A stretch of DNA of 64,000 nt from the NCBI GenBank assembly GCA_015061165.1, contig SUXC01000005.1, forward strand, positions 62,001 to 126,000, given 5' to 3'. Of this stretch, positions 31,503-40,360 are shown piece by piece. The translations under genes were made by a program, and so were the position numbers. The notes beneath the pieces are model-generated. The model had not been told where the DNA came from, searched no databases, and was given only the letters and a program-made list of their open reading frames with translations. Each line of letters starts with the position of its first letter. The stretch's first letter is position 1. The DNA comes from Bacteroidales bacterium. GTDB lineage: Bacteria > Bacteroidota > Bacteroidia > Bacteroidales > Paludibacteraceae.

Positions 31503-33029
31503 ATGAATACTCTTTCAGTAATAGTCGCAATAGTAGCGTTATTTTTAGGAGCAGGTGTTTGCTTCCTCATCTTCCGCTACCATGCGTCAGGCATTCTCCG
31601 CAAGGCGGAGGAACAAGCCGAAGTAATCAAGAAAAACAAAATTGTTGAGGCAAAAGAGAAGTTTATTGCGCTCAAGTTGGAACACGAAAATCAGGTGCGT
31701 CAAGCCGAGCAGAAACTTCATCAACAGGAGCAACGCGTACAACAACGTGACCAGCAACTCAACCAGAAACAAAGTGAGGTGCAACGTGCTCAAAATGAGT
31801 TGAATAATCAACGCCAAAACATTGAGAACCAACAAAAAGCCATTGAGCGTAAGGCACAAGAAATCGACCGCCTGCACAGGGCTGCTGAGCAACAATTGGA
31901 GCAAATCTCAGGTCTCTCTGCGGAAGAGGCAAAGAAGCAACTTGTGGATGCCCTCAAAGATGAGGCCAAGACGGCTGCCATGGCATACATCAATGACACC
32001 ATGGATGAGGCGCGCCTCACTGCCAATAAAGAGGCTAAGAAGATTATTATCCAATCTATCCAGCGTATTGCCTCTGAGGCTACGGTGGAGAATGCGGTTA
32101 CCGTATTCCATATTGATAATGATGAAGTTAAGGGTCGTATTATTGGTCGTGAGGGACGTAATATCCGTGCCTTGGAGGCTGCCACAGGTGTAGAAATTGT
32201 GGTAGATGATACACCAGAGGCGATTACGCTTTCTGCATTTGACCCTGTTCGCCGTGAGATTGCGCGCTTGGCGCTTCACCAATTGGTGCAGGACGGACGT
32301 ATCCACCCTGCACGTATTGAGGAGGTTGTGGCTAAAGTGACCAAACAGGTAGAGGAAGAGATTATCGAAACAGGTAAACGCACTACGATTGACCTTGGTA
32401 TCCACGGTATGCACCCCGAGTTGGTTCGTTTGATTGGTAAGATGAAGTATCGCTCCAGTTATGGTCAGAACTTGCTCATGCACGCCCGCGAGACGGCTAA
32501 CCTCTGTGCTGCTATGGCTGCGGAGTTGGGCTTGAATGTTAAGAAAGCCCGTCGTGCAGGTCTGTTACACGATATTGGTAAGGTCAGCGATGAGGATATG
32601 GAGATGCCACACGCACAGTTGGGTATGAAACTCTGCGAGAAGTATGGCGAGAAACCTGATATTTGTAATGCGGTCGGTGCTCACCACGAGGAGTGTGAGA
32701 TGGAGTCAATTATTGCTCCTATTGTATTGGCTTGTGATGCTATCTCGGGTGCCCGTCCTGGTGCGCGTCGTGAGATCGTAGAGGCATATGTGAAACGTCT
32801 CAACGACTTGGAGAATATAGCCATGTCATATCCGGGTGTTACCAAGACCTATGCTTTGCAGGCAGGTCGCGAACTGCGTGTGATTGTAGGTGCGGATAAA
32901 CTCAGTGACAAAGATACGGAGTTGCTCTCATTTGATATTGCTAAGCGTATCCAAGACGAGATGACTTATCCAGGGCAGATCCGCATCACTGTCATCCGCG
33001 AGACCCGCGCAGTCAGCTACGCGAAGTAA
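31503..33029 (+). CDS. rny: Ribonuclease Y
   Basis: N-terminal TM + coiled coil, [32 protein letters not shown] (KH), HDIGKV HD motif. Confidence 0.97.
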   Translation: MNTLSVIVAIVALFLGAGVCFLIFRYHASGILRKAEEQAEVIKKNKIVEAKEKFIALKLEHENQVRQAEQKLHQQEQRVQQRDQQLNQKQSEVQRAQNELNNQRQNIENQQKAIERKAQEIDRLHRAAEQQLEQISGLSAEEAKKQLVDALKDEAKTAAMAYINDTMDEARLTANKEAKKIIIQSIQRIASEATVENAVTVFHIDNDEVKGRIIGREGRNIRALEAATGVEIVVDDTPEAITLSAFDPVRREIARLALHQLVQDGRIHPARIEEVVAKVTKQVEEEIIETGKRTTIDLGIHGMHPELVRLIGKMKYRSSYGQNLLMHARETANLCAAMAAELGLNVKKARRAGLLHDIGKVSDEDMEMPHAQLGMKLCEKYGEKPDICNAVGAHHEECEMESIIAPIVLACDAISGARPGARREIVEAYVKRLNDLENIAMSYPGVTKTYALQAGRELRVIVGADKLSDKDTELLSFDIAKRIQDEMTYPGQIRITVIRETRAVSYAK

Positions 33030-33047
33030 TTTGGTAAAGATATAACC

Positions 33048-33085
33048 AAAGAAATAGACTGCCCATATAGGCAGTCTATTTCTTT
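33048..33085. terminator. Terminator after rny
   Basis: 16-bp perfect stem AAAGAAATAGACTGCC / GGCAGTCTATTTCTTT, 6-nt loop. Confidence 0.92.
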
Positions 33086-33089
33086 TCTT

Positions 33090-33140
33090 TACACTTTACA
33101 CTTTACACTCTACACTTTACACTCTACACTTTACACTTTA
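33090..33140. repeat. TTTACACT-family degenerate tandem repeat
   Basis: tacactttacactttacactctacactttacactctacactttacacttta. Confidence 0.9.
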
Positions 33141-34747
33141 GATACTAAACACTCTTTAATCCACTTATCTAACGACTCTTTTTCACCCAATCCAACTCGA
33201 TCTTTGATACGCATTCTTCGGCTCCATATTGTACGTTGGGTTAAACCTAATAACAAACATATGTCAGCGTTGTCCAATCCCAATATATACAATGCAAGTG
33301 CTTGTATATCAGTGTTTGTCAATCGTGGATAATCCTTTTGTAAACGGCTCAATAGATTGTCATAACATCCGTTAAACTCAGCAAAGAAGTTTTGCCATTG
33401 TTCTTCTGTAGAGAATATATTGGAGTCAATAAACTGTTGTGCCCAATCTGGAATGGCTTCTTCTTTCTTTTTTGTTAGCAATGCTTCTTGTAGGTTCTTG
33501 TTTAGTTCCAAACGTTGATTTAGTATTCGTTTTAGTGCATCGCGACGCAATTGCAATTCGTTTTGTAAGTCGCTGATTTGCTGTTGTGTGCGTGCTTGCT
33601 CTGTTAGCCTTTCGGTACGACGTTTCGCACTATATAAAATCAGCAATATACCCACGCACAAAATAATAATCACTACTGTACCTAATACGATATACAACTG
33701 CTGTTTCTCCAATTGCAATTGCAAGTTCTTTGCTTTTTCCATCTCATTATCAAAGTATTGTGCTGCTACAAACGCACTGGCTCTTCCGTCCTCTTCCAAT
33801 TTTCTATAGTAGGCATTATACAAGTCATATAGTGATTCGTATGCCTCTTTATAATAGCCTTTTAGATGTAGATATTGGCTTTCCCAAAGTGCATGTTGTT
33901 GCTCGCTCCATATTTGTGCTGTGGTGTCTGCTGCTAAAATATCGAGATATATCTTTGCCGAATCGGCTTTGTGTGTGCGGATATAGTATTTTACTAAATC
34001 GTATGCGTAACGCTTTCTGCCAACCTCGTGACACATGTATTGACAAATGTTGGCTATCTCTGGCGAATTGGGCTGACTGATAGATAGTTGTGCATATCGA
34101 ATGTCCATGTACAATATGCTATCCTTCATGAATCTTGCAGCATTTAGGGCTTTGTCAAAGTACATATCTCTGCCCTCACTATTGCTATTTCTGCCCAGTT
34201 CTCTATATACTGATGCTAAATAGAGTGGCAATCCTGCTTCTTCCAAATAGGGTAGTGCTTTCTGGTAGTATTCCAATGCAATATCATATAGTTGTTCACT
34301 TTCGCTAATACGTCCCATTTTGTAGTAGGTCATACCTTGAATGATAGAAGGTGCAGGGTTGTTTTCTGCCTTTTTCAAGTATTGCATAGCTTCTGTATTC
34401 TTGCCAAGCCAATTGAGATACGCACCTTGTATATAGTACGCTTCTGAGGTACTGGCTACGTCGCCATAATTGCCAAAGTAACTTGCCAATGCCTCCATAT
34501 CCGTTTCGGCAGGCAACCGCAATTCGCGCTTGAGCATCAAATGTGCTTCTGCTAAATGGTAGCGATGTTTCTCATATTCGTTCAGGTTGTTGATGTCTAT
34601 CCTCTCCAATATTTCTTGTGCCGAATCAGGCTCCAACCACACTCGTGATATAGCTTCTTGCAGTTCGTTGTTCTCAACAATTGTCCTATTGGTACATGCT
34701 ACACATACAGCTAATAGGATGAATAATATCTTTGTTTTTGCTTTCAT
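33131..34747 (-). CDS. TPR-containing membrane-anchored regulator with C-terminal HTH
   Basis: Lipoprotein-like leader, TPRs, TM (VLGTVVIIILCVGILLIL), C-terminal YPRLTNTDIQALALYILGLDNADICLLLGLTQRTIWSRRMRIKDRVGL. Confidence 0.8.
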   Translation of the reverse strand: MKAKTKILFILLAVCVACTNRTIVENNELQEAISRVWLEPDSAQEILERIDINNLNEYEKHRYHLAEAHLMLKRELRLPAETDMEALASYFGNYGDVASTSEAYYIQGAYLNWLGKNTEAMQYLKKAENNPAPSIIQGMTYYKMGRISESEQLYDIALEYYQKALPYLEEAGLPLYLASVYRELGRNSNSEGRDMYFDKALNAARFMKDSILYMDIRYAQLSISQPNSPEIANICQYMCHEVGRKRYAYDLVKYYIRTHKADSAKIYLDILAADTTAQIWSEQQHALWESQYLHLKGYYKEAYESLYDLYNAYYRKLEEDGRASAFVAAQYFDNEMEKAKNLQLQLEKQQLYIVLGTVVIIILCVGILLILYSAKRRTERLTEQARTQQQISDLQNELQLRRDALKRILNQRLELNKNLQEALLTKKKEEAIPDWAQQFIDSNIFSTEEQWQNFFAEFNGCYDNLLSRLQKDYPRLTNTDIQALALYILGLDNADICLLLGLTQRTIWSRRMRIKDRVGLGEKESLDKWIKECLVSKV

Positions 34748-34774
34748 GATCTTTGTAAATTGCCGAATGCGATG

Positions 34775-34782
34775 CAAAATTA
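34775..34782 (-). promoter_or_regulatory. -7 box TAATTTTG for TPR/HTH regulator
   Basis: CAAAATTA on + strand. Confidence 0.6.
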
Positions 34783-34816
34783 CTACTTTTTTTCCACTCT
34801 TGCAAGTGCTTTTGAG

Positions 34817-34838
34817 TGCCTGCATCAGTTTTTATTTT
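34817..34838 (+). repeat. 22-bp direct repeat copy 1
   Basis: tgcctgcatcagtttttatttt, identical copy at 34892. Confidence 0.9.
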
Positions 34839-34891
34839 TGATAAAAATACAATACTCACTAAATCAGTGTGTTATATTGTGCCTGTTTGGC

Positions 34892-34913
34892 TGCCTGCAT
34901 CAGTTTTTATTTT
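34892..34913 (+). repeat. 22-bp direct repeat copy 2
   Basis: tgcctgcatcagtttttatttt. Confidence 0.9.
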
Positions 34914-34934
34914 GGTCATATCAAAAAAAAGCAG

Positions 34935-34942
34935 TACCTTTG
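34935..34942 (+). promoter_or_regulatory. -7 box TACCTTTG for lipoprotein gene
   Basis: TACCTTTGCAGCGG. Confidence 0.8.
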
Positions 34943-34968
34943 CAGCGGATTTCAAAAGTAGAAATGTT

Positions 34969-35436
34969 ATGTGTAGAAGAATTAGACAATTGTTAGTATG
35001 CTTCATTATTATCTCCCTATTTGCCGCATGTTCGGATGGAGGAGGGTATGTGCAATCAATACCTAATGGTTCAGATATTTCATTATCTGCTGGTGCACTA
35101 ACTAACAAGGAAAAGGACAAGGTGTTTAAGGATACAATCACTCCGCCCAATAATCCAATGAATGAAGTACCATATGTTCCAGGGGCGTTTACTTTTAAGG
35201 GTGTATTGCAATTGGAGTATTATGGAACTGAGTTGTATTGTGTTGTGCGTGGAGTCAATAATGATTATTTCTTAATGGATAACGGAGTAAACTACCTTTT
35301 CCGTTTGGATCACCCCTTGCTGTCAGATTGTTGTGTGGGTGATACGATAGTAGTGACAGCAGAGCCGATGAAGGTGCAGACTTATTTTTCATTAGCAACT
35401 TATTATGTCATGTTGAACAATATTTCTAAAGACTAA
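34969..35436 (+). CDS. Putative lipoprotein
   Basis: MCRRIRQLLVCFIIISLFAACSDGG lipobox; start picked downstream of -7 box at 34935. Confidence 0.7.
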   Translation: MCRRIRQLLVCFIIISLFAACSDGGGYVQSIPNGSDISLSAGALTNKEKDKVFKDTITPPNNPMNEVPYVPGAFTFKGVLQLEYYGTELYCVVRGVNNDYFLMDNGVNYLFRLDHPLLSDCCVGDTIVVTAEPMKVQTYFSLATYYVMLNNISKD

Positions 35437-35449
35437 AAAAAGATTGACA

Positions 35450-36226
35450 ATGAATAGACCTTATTATTATATAGTATTATTGCTACTCTTGTTTGCATTA
35501 CCATTGTTGGCGGAGCAGCCTGCTTCTGCCTTTGAACATGGTCGCCATTCTATTCGCATTGGTTGGGGAGATGCTTGGCTATCCAATGTGAAAGAACATT
35601 TAGGGGGAATAAACTGCGTGCCTCTTGAGAATACCGATTATTTGCAGCATATCCAAGGCATGCCTGCTTCACAGGCGCATGAGTATCTAACTGATTACCG
35701 TATGGCGCTTGATGATTCGCATAAGATTAGTTCGACAGGTCATTTCTTTGTGGGTTATCGCTATCAACTCACCTCGCTCATTGGAGTGGGCATGGAGGCT
35801 GATTTGCTTACTGCTACCGATTGTTTCCATATGGTTGATGGCTATCGTACCACTATTGATAAGCAGGCAAGGAACCAACTCTTCTACCTTACCCTAATGC
35901 CTACGGTTCGTTTCACTTACTACTGCCAACGGATTATAGAACTGTATTCGGCATTAGGTGTAGGGTACAATTGTATCGCATATACTTCTAATGTTTCTAA
36001 TGTTGTACCTACTTCGGTGTTGTTTGAGTGCCCCTTTTATAATTCACCAGTCCATGGTATGTCGTTGAATGCCACTTTGTTTGGTGTGAATGTGGGCAAC
36101 GAACATTGGTATGCTGAAGCTGAATTAGGGGGCATGTGTTCGTGGTTGTTCCTGTGGCCACAATCCACATGGGGACCTCTCTACGGTTCCCGCCTCTTCT
36201 CCCTCGCTGTCGGATATAGATTTTAA
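35450..36226 (+). CDS. Outer-membrane beta-barrel-like protein (paralog 1)
   Basis: Signal peptide; IRIGWGDAW..., ends SLAVGYRF; paralogous to 36370..37008. Confidence 0.7.
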   Translation: MNRPYYYIVLLLLLFALPLLAEQPASAFEHGRHSIRIGWGDAWLSNVKEHLGGINCVPLENTDYLQHIQGMPASQAHEYLTDYRMALDDSHKISSTGHFFVGYRYQLTSLIGVGMEADLLTATDCFHMVDGYRTTIDKQARNQLFYLTLMPTVRFTYYCQRIIELYSALGVGYNCIAYTSNVSNVVPTSVLFECPFYNSPVHGMSLNATLFGVNVGNEHWYAEAELGGMCSWLFLWPQSTWGPLYGSRLFSLAVGYRF

Positions 36227-36251
36227 ATTTCGCTATCTCTCCGCTATCAAT

Positions 36252-36310
36252 TACGATAGATATACGATAGATACACGTTAGATATACGATAGATACACGA
36301 TAGATTATCG
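36252..36310. repeat. Degenerate 12-mer tandem repeat (ayacgatagata)
   Basis: tacgatagatatacgatagatacacgttagatatacgatagatacacgatagattatcg. Confidence 0.9.
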
Positions 36311-36369
36311 TATAAACACCATATTTTTAGAACCCTTAAAACTTTTAAAATCCATAAACTTCCATTCGT

Positions 36370-37008
36370 ATGAAACGACTAATCCTAACATTGACTATTC
36401 TCATCGCTGGTGTTGCGTGGAATAGTACGCAGGCAGAAACCAAAGAAAATCGTGCCGAAACCCCTCATGAATTGCGTATCGGTGTTGGAGATTGCTCTAT
36501 CTATTATGCACAAAGATATACGAATCCACTTCACCCACCTGTAGTCTCTGGTATGGAAGGAATAGAGAAAAGCAGACACTTTGACATGATATTGCCCAAT
36601 ATTTTTATTGATTATCAATATCGAGTAAATAGTTGGTTTGCAGCAGGTGTACAAGTTAATACAATCTGGGACAAGGGAACAGATTGCACTATCAATATTG
36701 CCGAGATGGAAGCCCAGTTGATTGACTTCTCCGAAGGATGGATTCATCTAATCCCTACTGCTACATTCACTTATTTTCATAGGGAGTGGGTCAATCTGTA
36801 TTCAGGAATAGGAGTTGGCTACGCTATGCAAATTGAAGCTAAACATAAAGCTCGCAACGTATGGCATACTTTTGCTGCGCAAGCCACTTTGTTAGGCATT
36901 TCTGTTGGCAAAGGCCATTGGTTTGGTAGTTTTGAAGCGGGAGCATTATTTACAGGACGCAGTTTCCCAGATAGATGTTTCACCTTTTCTTTAGGATTTC
37001 GCTTCTAA
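36370..37008 (+). CDS. Outer-membrane beta-barrel-like protein (paralog 2)
   Basis: LRIGVGDCSIYY..., YSGIGVGYAM, ends FSLGFRF. Confidence 0.7.
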   Translation: MKRLILTLTILIAGVAWNSTQAETKENRAETPHELRIGVGDCSIYYAQRYTNPLHPPVVSGMEGIEKSRHFDMILPNIFIDYQYRVNSWFAAGVQVNTIWDKGTDCTINIAEMEAQLIDFSEGWIHLIPTATFTYFHREWVNLYSGIGVGYAMQIEAKHKARNVWHTFAAQATLLGISVGKGHWFGSFEAGALFTGRSFPDRCFTFSLGFRF

Positions 37009-37046
37009 ATTTACTGTTACCTATTGCACAATTCAAAAAAATATAT

Positions 37047-37054
37047 TACCTTTG
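37047..37054 (+). promoter_or_regulatory. -7 box TACCTTTG upstream of rSAM-associated operon
   Basis: TACCTTTGCAACCT. Confidence 0.75.
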
Positions 37055-37076
37055 CAACCTCTTAAATAGTACAGCC

Positions 37077-37634
37077 ATGAAACGAATCGCATTATTTAGC
37101 TTGTTACTAATCTTTTCGGTTAATAGCACTCTGGCACAAGAGGTACAATTGCCTTATCCTTCCACTACCGCTTTGTCTTACGAAAAGAATAAAATCTATT
37201 ACGAAGGCCATCAAATCAGCAAAAGAGGCTGCCAGACAATCCTCAAATTAAATGCGGAACAAGACCTCTACAAACAGTACCGCAGCGGTTTGCGCATGTA
37301 CACCGCAGGCTGGAGTTTGATGGGTATAGGATTGGCTGTAGATGCTGCGTTTCTAACGTACTCTGCGGTTGGAATTTACTATTGGGCTAAAACTTATGAT
37401 CCAAAGCGCCCAACTATGGGACCTGCTGTACTTGTGTTTTTAGGTGCTGCAACAGTATTACCCGCATTGATTTTATTTGAAATTCCTGCTATTCCTTTGA
37501 TCTGTGTCGGTAAAAAACGCATGCAACAAAGCATTGATGCCTATAATATTTCGCTGTCAGAGCCACAAACAGCCAAAAACTATTGGAGCATACAACCTTC
37601 CAGCAATGGCATAGGTTTAGCATATCATTTTTAA
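37077..37634 (+). CDS. Membrane protein A of duplicated rSAM-associated module (copy 1)
   Basis: Paralog of 38109..38654: RSGLRMYTAGWSLMGIGLAVDA ... PTMGPA ... IPLICVGKKRMQQSIDAYNISL. Confidence 0.75.
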   Translation: MKRIALFSLLLIFSVNSTLAQEVQLPYPSTTALSYEKNKIYYEGHQISKRGCQTILKLNAEQDLYKQYRSGLRMYTAGWSLMGIGLAVDAAFLTYSAVGIYYWAKTYDPKRPTMGPAVLVFLGAATVLPALILFEIPAIPLICVGKKRMQQSIDAYNISLSEPQTAKNYWSIQPSSNGIGLAYHF

Positions 37635-37660
37635 TACCATCCCATAAAACCCTCACACAT

Positions 37661-38095
37661 ATGAAAACAAACTTTCGCCAAAAATATAATAGTCTATTGC
37701 AGCGTTTCATCCGTCTGTTCTCACTTACCAGTGTTGCCTTTGTGGTAACTGCTTGTTATGGTTCGCCGTATGCCGAGTATGATGTAGAAGGATATGTCTA
37801 TGACGAAAATGGTAATATGCTGGAGAATATGCAAGTGGTAGTCCGCACGTTTGATGCGCAATGGGATTACCCCGATACAGTCTATACCAATCAGGATGGT
37901 CATTATCATGCGGTACATAGCCTCACTTCCACGGGTGGAGATTGTATGGAGGTAATTGTGCATGATACTACAGGCGTATATGCTTCCGACTCCACGCATA
38001 TCTCCTCTGGCAAGATGAAAGTAGAAGACCAAGACTCTTGGTCCACATTCTACTCCATGCGAAACGATTTCAAACTCAAAAAGAAAGAAAACTAA
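37661..38095 (+). CDS. rSAM-associated putative lipoprotein (copy 1)
   Basis: FVVTACYGSPYAEYDVEGYVYDENGNMLENMQVVVR; ends KLKKKEN; upstream of radical SAM gene. Confidence 0.75.
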   Translation: MKTNFRQKYNSLLQRFIRLFSLTSVAFVVTACYGSPYAEYDVEGYVYDENGNMLENMQVVVRTFDAQWDYPDTVYTNQDGHYHAVHSLTSTGGDCMEVIVHDTTGVYASDSTHISSGKMKVEDQDSWSTFYSMRNDFKLKKKEN

Positions 38096-38108
38096 AAATG
38101 CAGTCGTT

Positions 38109-38654
38109 ATGAAGAAGTTTTTTGGAATATTTATGCTCATGTTGCTAACATGCAATGTGTTGGCGGAGGATGTGATTTATCCTAGTGTGACCGCGTCACC
38201 CCTATCACGCAAAGGTAATAAGTACTACTACAATGGCGAGAAGATCAGCCAAAGGGATTGTCAAGCATATCTTTTGTTCAATGCTGATGAAGATATCTAT
38301 AATCAATTCCGTAAGGGACGTCAGATGTATAGTACAGGTTGGGGATTGCTCGGAACAGGTTTAGCATTGGATGCTTTCGCTTTAGGGTTTACTCTTGGCA
38401 TTTGTTTACCATTTGAGCAAGACCCCGAACGCCCAACAATGGGTCCTATGCTTGGCGTAATGCTGATAAGCCTCCCCATAGCTGCGGGGGGATTAGCTTT
38501 TACTATTACGGGTATTCCGTTGGTATGCGTTGGTCAAAAAAAGATGAAGAATAGTTTTGATGCATACAATGTTTCACTGTTATCAACCCATATCCAACCC
38601 GAATTGCGCCTACAAGCCAACATCAATGGCATAGGATTGGTATGTAGTTTTTAA
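38109..38654 (+). CDS. Membrane protein A of duplicated rSAM-associated module (copy 2)
   Basis: RKGRQMYSTGWGLLGTGLALDA ... ERPTMGPM ... IPLVCVGQKKMKNSFDAYNVSL. Confidence 0.75.
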   Translation: MKKFFGIFMLMLLTCNVLAEDVIYPSVTASPLSRKGNKYYYNGEKISQRDCQAYLLFNADEDIYNQFRKGRQMYSTGWGLLGTGLALDAFALGFTLGICLPFEQDPERPTMGPMLGVMLISLPIAAGGLAFTITGIPLVCVGQKKMKNSFDAYNVSLLSTHIQPELRLQANINGIGLVCSF

Positions 38655-38666
38655 AATAGTTTTTTT

Positions 38667-39110
38667 ATGAAAAAGATTAAAAACAAATACCATTTATTGG
38701 TAAGCAGTCTGCTGACTACATTATTGGGATTCTTTGGTGTGTCATGTGATAGGGGAGGTGGTATGGTTTGTCTGTATGGTCCAATGCCTGTTGATGATAT
38801 GGCTGCATACAAAGTGACTGGACAGATAACTGATGAGCAAAACCAACCATTGGATTCTATGCGGGTACATTTCTATTTGGATCAATTTGTCCGTACGGAC
38901 GATTTCCATAGCGATAGTATTGGTGGATATCAAGTAGAGTTGTGGACATGGAAAGGAGCGGATACCTTGCATTTAGTTGTGTACGACCCAAAGAAAGAGT
39001 ACGATTCTTACACGACTAAAGTGGCTATATCAGACATGGATGCTCAACCGCATGAAGAGTTAAGTTGTTCCTATTCGGTAGAATTAGATATCCAACTCAA
39101 AAAGAAATAA
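38667..39110 (+). CDS. rSAM-associated putative lipoprotein (copy 2)
   Basis: GFFGVSCDRGGGMVCLYGPMPVDDMAAYKVTGQITDEQNQPLDSMRVHF; ends IQLKKK. Confidence 0.75.
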   Translation: MKKIKNKYHLLVSSLLTTLLGFFGVSCDRGGGMVCLYGPMPVDDMAAYKVTGQITDEQNQPLDSMRVHFYLDQFVRTDDFHSDSIGGYQVELWTWKGADTLHLVVYDPKKEYDSYTTKVAISDMDAQPHEELSCSYSVELDIQLKKK

Positions 39111-39120
39111 CATTTCCTAG

Positions 39121-39208
39121 CCGCTCGAGGAAGTTGATTCGAGCGGAAATAATCGTTCGAACGAATGTGAGATAAGAATGTTGTTTAAGTTGTCGTTAAT
39201 TAAAAAAT
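39121..39208 (+). promoter_or_regulatory. Hairpin + palindrome + TTGTTTAAGTTGT leader before radical SAM gene
   Basis: CCGCTCGA/TCGAGCGG stem, TCGTTCGAACGA palindrome, ttgtttaagttgtcgttaattaaaaaat. Confidence 0.65.
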
Positions 39209-39212
39209 CCTT

Positions 39213-40328
39213 ATGAACCTCCGCAAACGCATCATCTTCGAGCTTGAGCGGCTACGCCGCAAGAACCTTCAGCAGTTGCACCCGCTGCAACAACTCTTTT
39301 GGGAGTCTACCCTCCGTTGCAATGTCCATTGTCTGCACTGTGGTAGCGACTGCTCCAGCAGCGAAATCACACCCGATATGCCAGCCGAGGATTTCCTCCG
39401 TGTGATTGACCAGTCCGTTACCCCTCATGTGGATCCACATAAGGTACTAATCATCATCTCTGGAGGCGAACCACTTATGCGCACCGACCTCGCTCAGGTG
39501 GGCAAGGCACTCAAACAGCGTGGTTATCCTTGGGGTATGGTGACCAATGGTCTGGCGCTTACCGAAAAACGCTTCAAGGAACTCCTGCAAAGTGGTCTTC
39601 GCTCTATGGCGATTAGCTTTGATGGCATGGAACTTGACCATAACTGGCTTCGCCAACACCCCCTCGCTTTTGAGGGTGCCACTCGCGCTATCAAACTCGC
39701 AGCGGCACTACAGCGCAGCGATCTACCATCTACAGGCGCAGCCGTTCTACAGCGTAGCGCTCTCACTTGGGATGTGGTAACATGCGTGAACCAACGCTCT
39801 ATCCGTCATTTGGATGAGATGCAGCAGTATCTATGGTCTATTGGTGTGCGCAACTGGCGATTGATCACCATTGACCCTATGGGGCGCGCAGCAGAAAATC
39901 CCGAACTGTTGCTCACGCCCGAGCAGCACCGTTACGTATTGGATTATATCCGCGAGAAACGCAAAGAGGGTTTGCATATCTCCTACTCCTGCGAGGGCTT
40001 TATGCCTGATTATGAGGGCGAAATCCGTGATCACCTCTTTCATTGTGCAGCAGGCGTGAGTGTGGCAAGTATTTTGATTGACGGCAGTATTTCGGCATGC
40101 ACGAGTATCCGAGGTAAGTACTATCAGGGCAATATCTACCACGATGATTTTTGGGATGTCTGGGAAAATCGCTTCGAACCCTACCGCAATCGTGAGTGGA
40201 TGAAGCAGTTGGAGCCATGCAAAGACTGCAAGCTCTTCTGCTACTGCGAGGGTGGGGGCATGCACCTCCGCCGAGAAGACGGCTCGCTCATGCTCTGTCA
40301 TTATAATAAATTATTAGCACAAGCATAA
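39213..40328 (+). CDS. Radical SAM/SPASM protein of the rSAM/lipoprotein system
   Basis: CNVHCLHC (CxxxCxxC), GGEPLMR, C-terminal Cys-rich CKDCKLFCYCEGG. Confidence 0.9.
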   Translation: MNLRKRIIFELERLRRKNLQQLHPLQQLFWESTLRCNVHCLHCGSDCSSSEITPDMPAEDFLRVIDQSVTPHVDPHKVLIIISGGEPLMRTDLAQVGKALKQRGYPWGMVTNGLALTEKRFKELLQSGLRSMAISFDGMELDHNWLRQHPLAFEGATRAIKLAAALQRSDLPSTGAAVLQRSALTWDVVTCVNQRSIRHLDEMQQYLWSIGVRNWRLITIDPMGRAAENPELLLTPEQHRYVLDYIREKRKEGLHISYSCEGFMPDYEGEIRDHLFHCAAGVSVASILIDGSISACTSIRGKYYQGNIYHDDFWDVWENRFEPYRNREWMKQLEPCKDCKLFCYCEGGGMHLRREDGSLMLCHYNKLLAQA

Positions 40329-40360
40329 TTAAAATGAAATTTGATAGATTACTAAATGAT

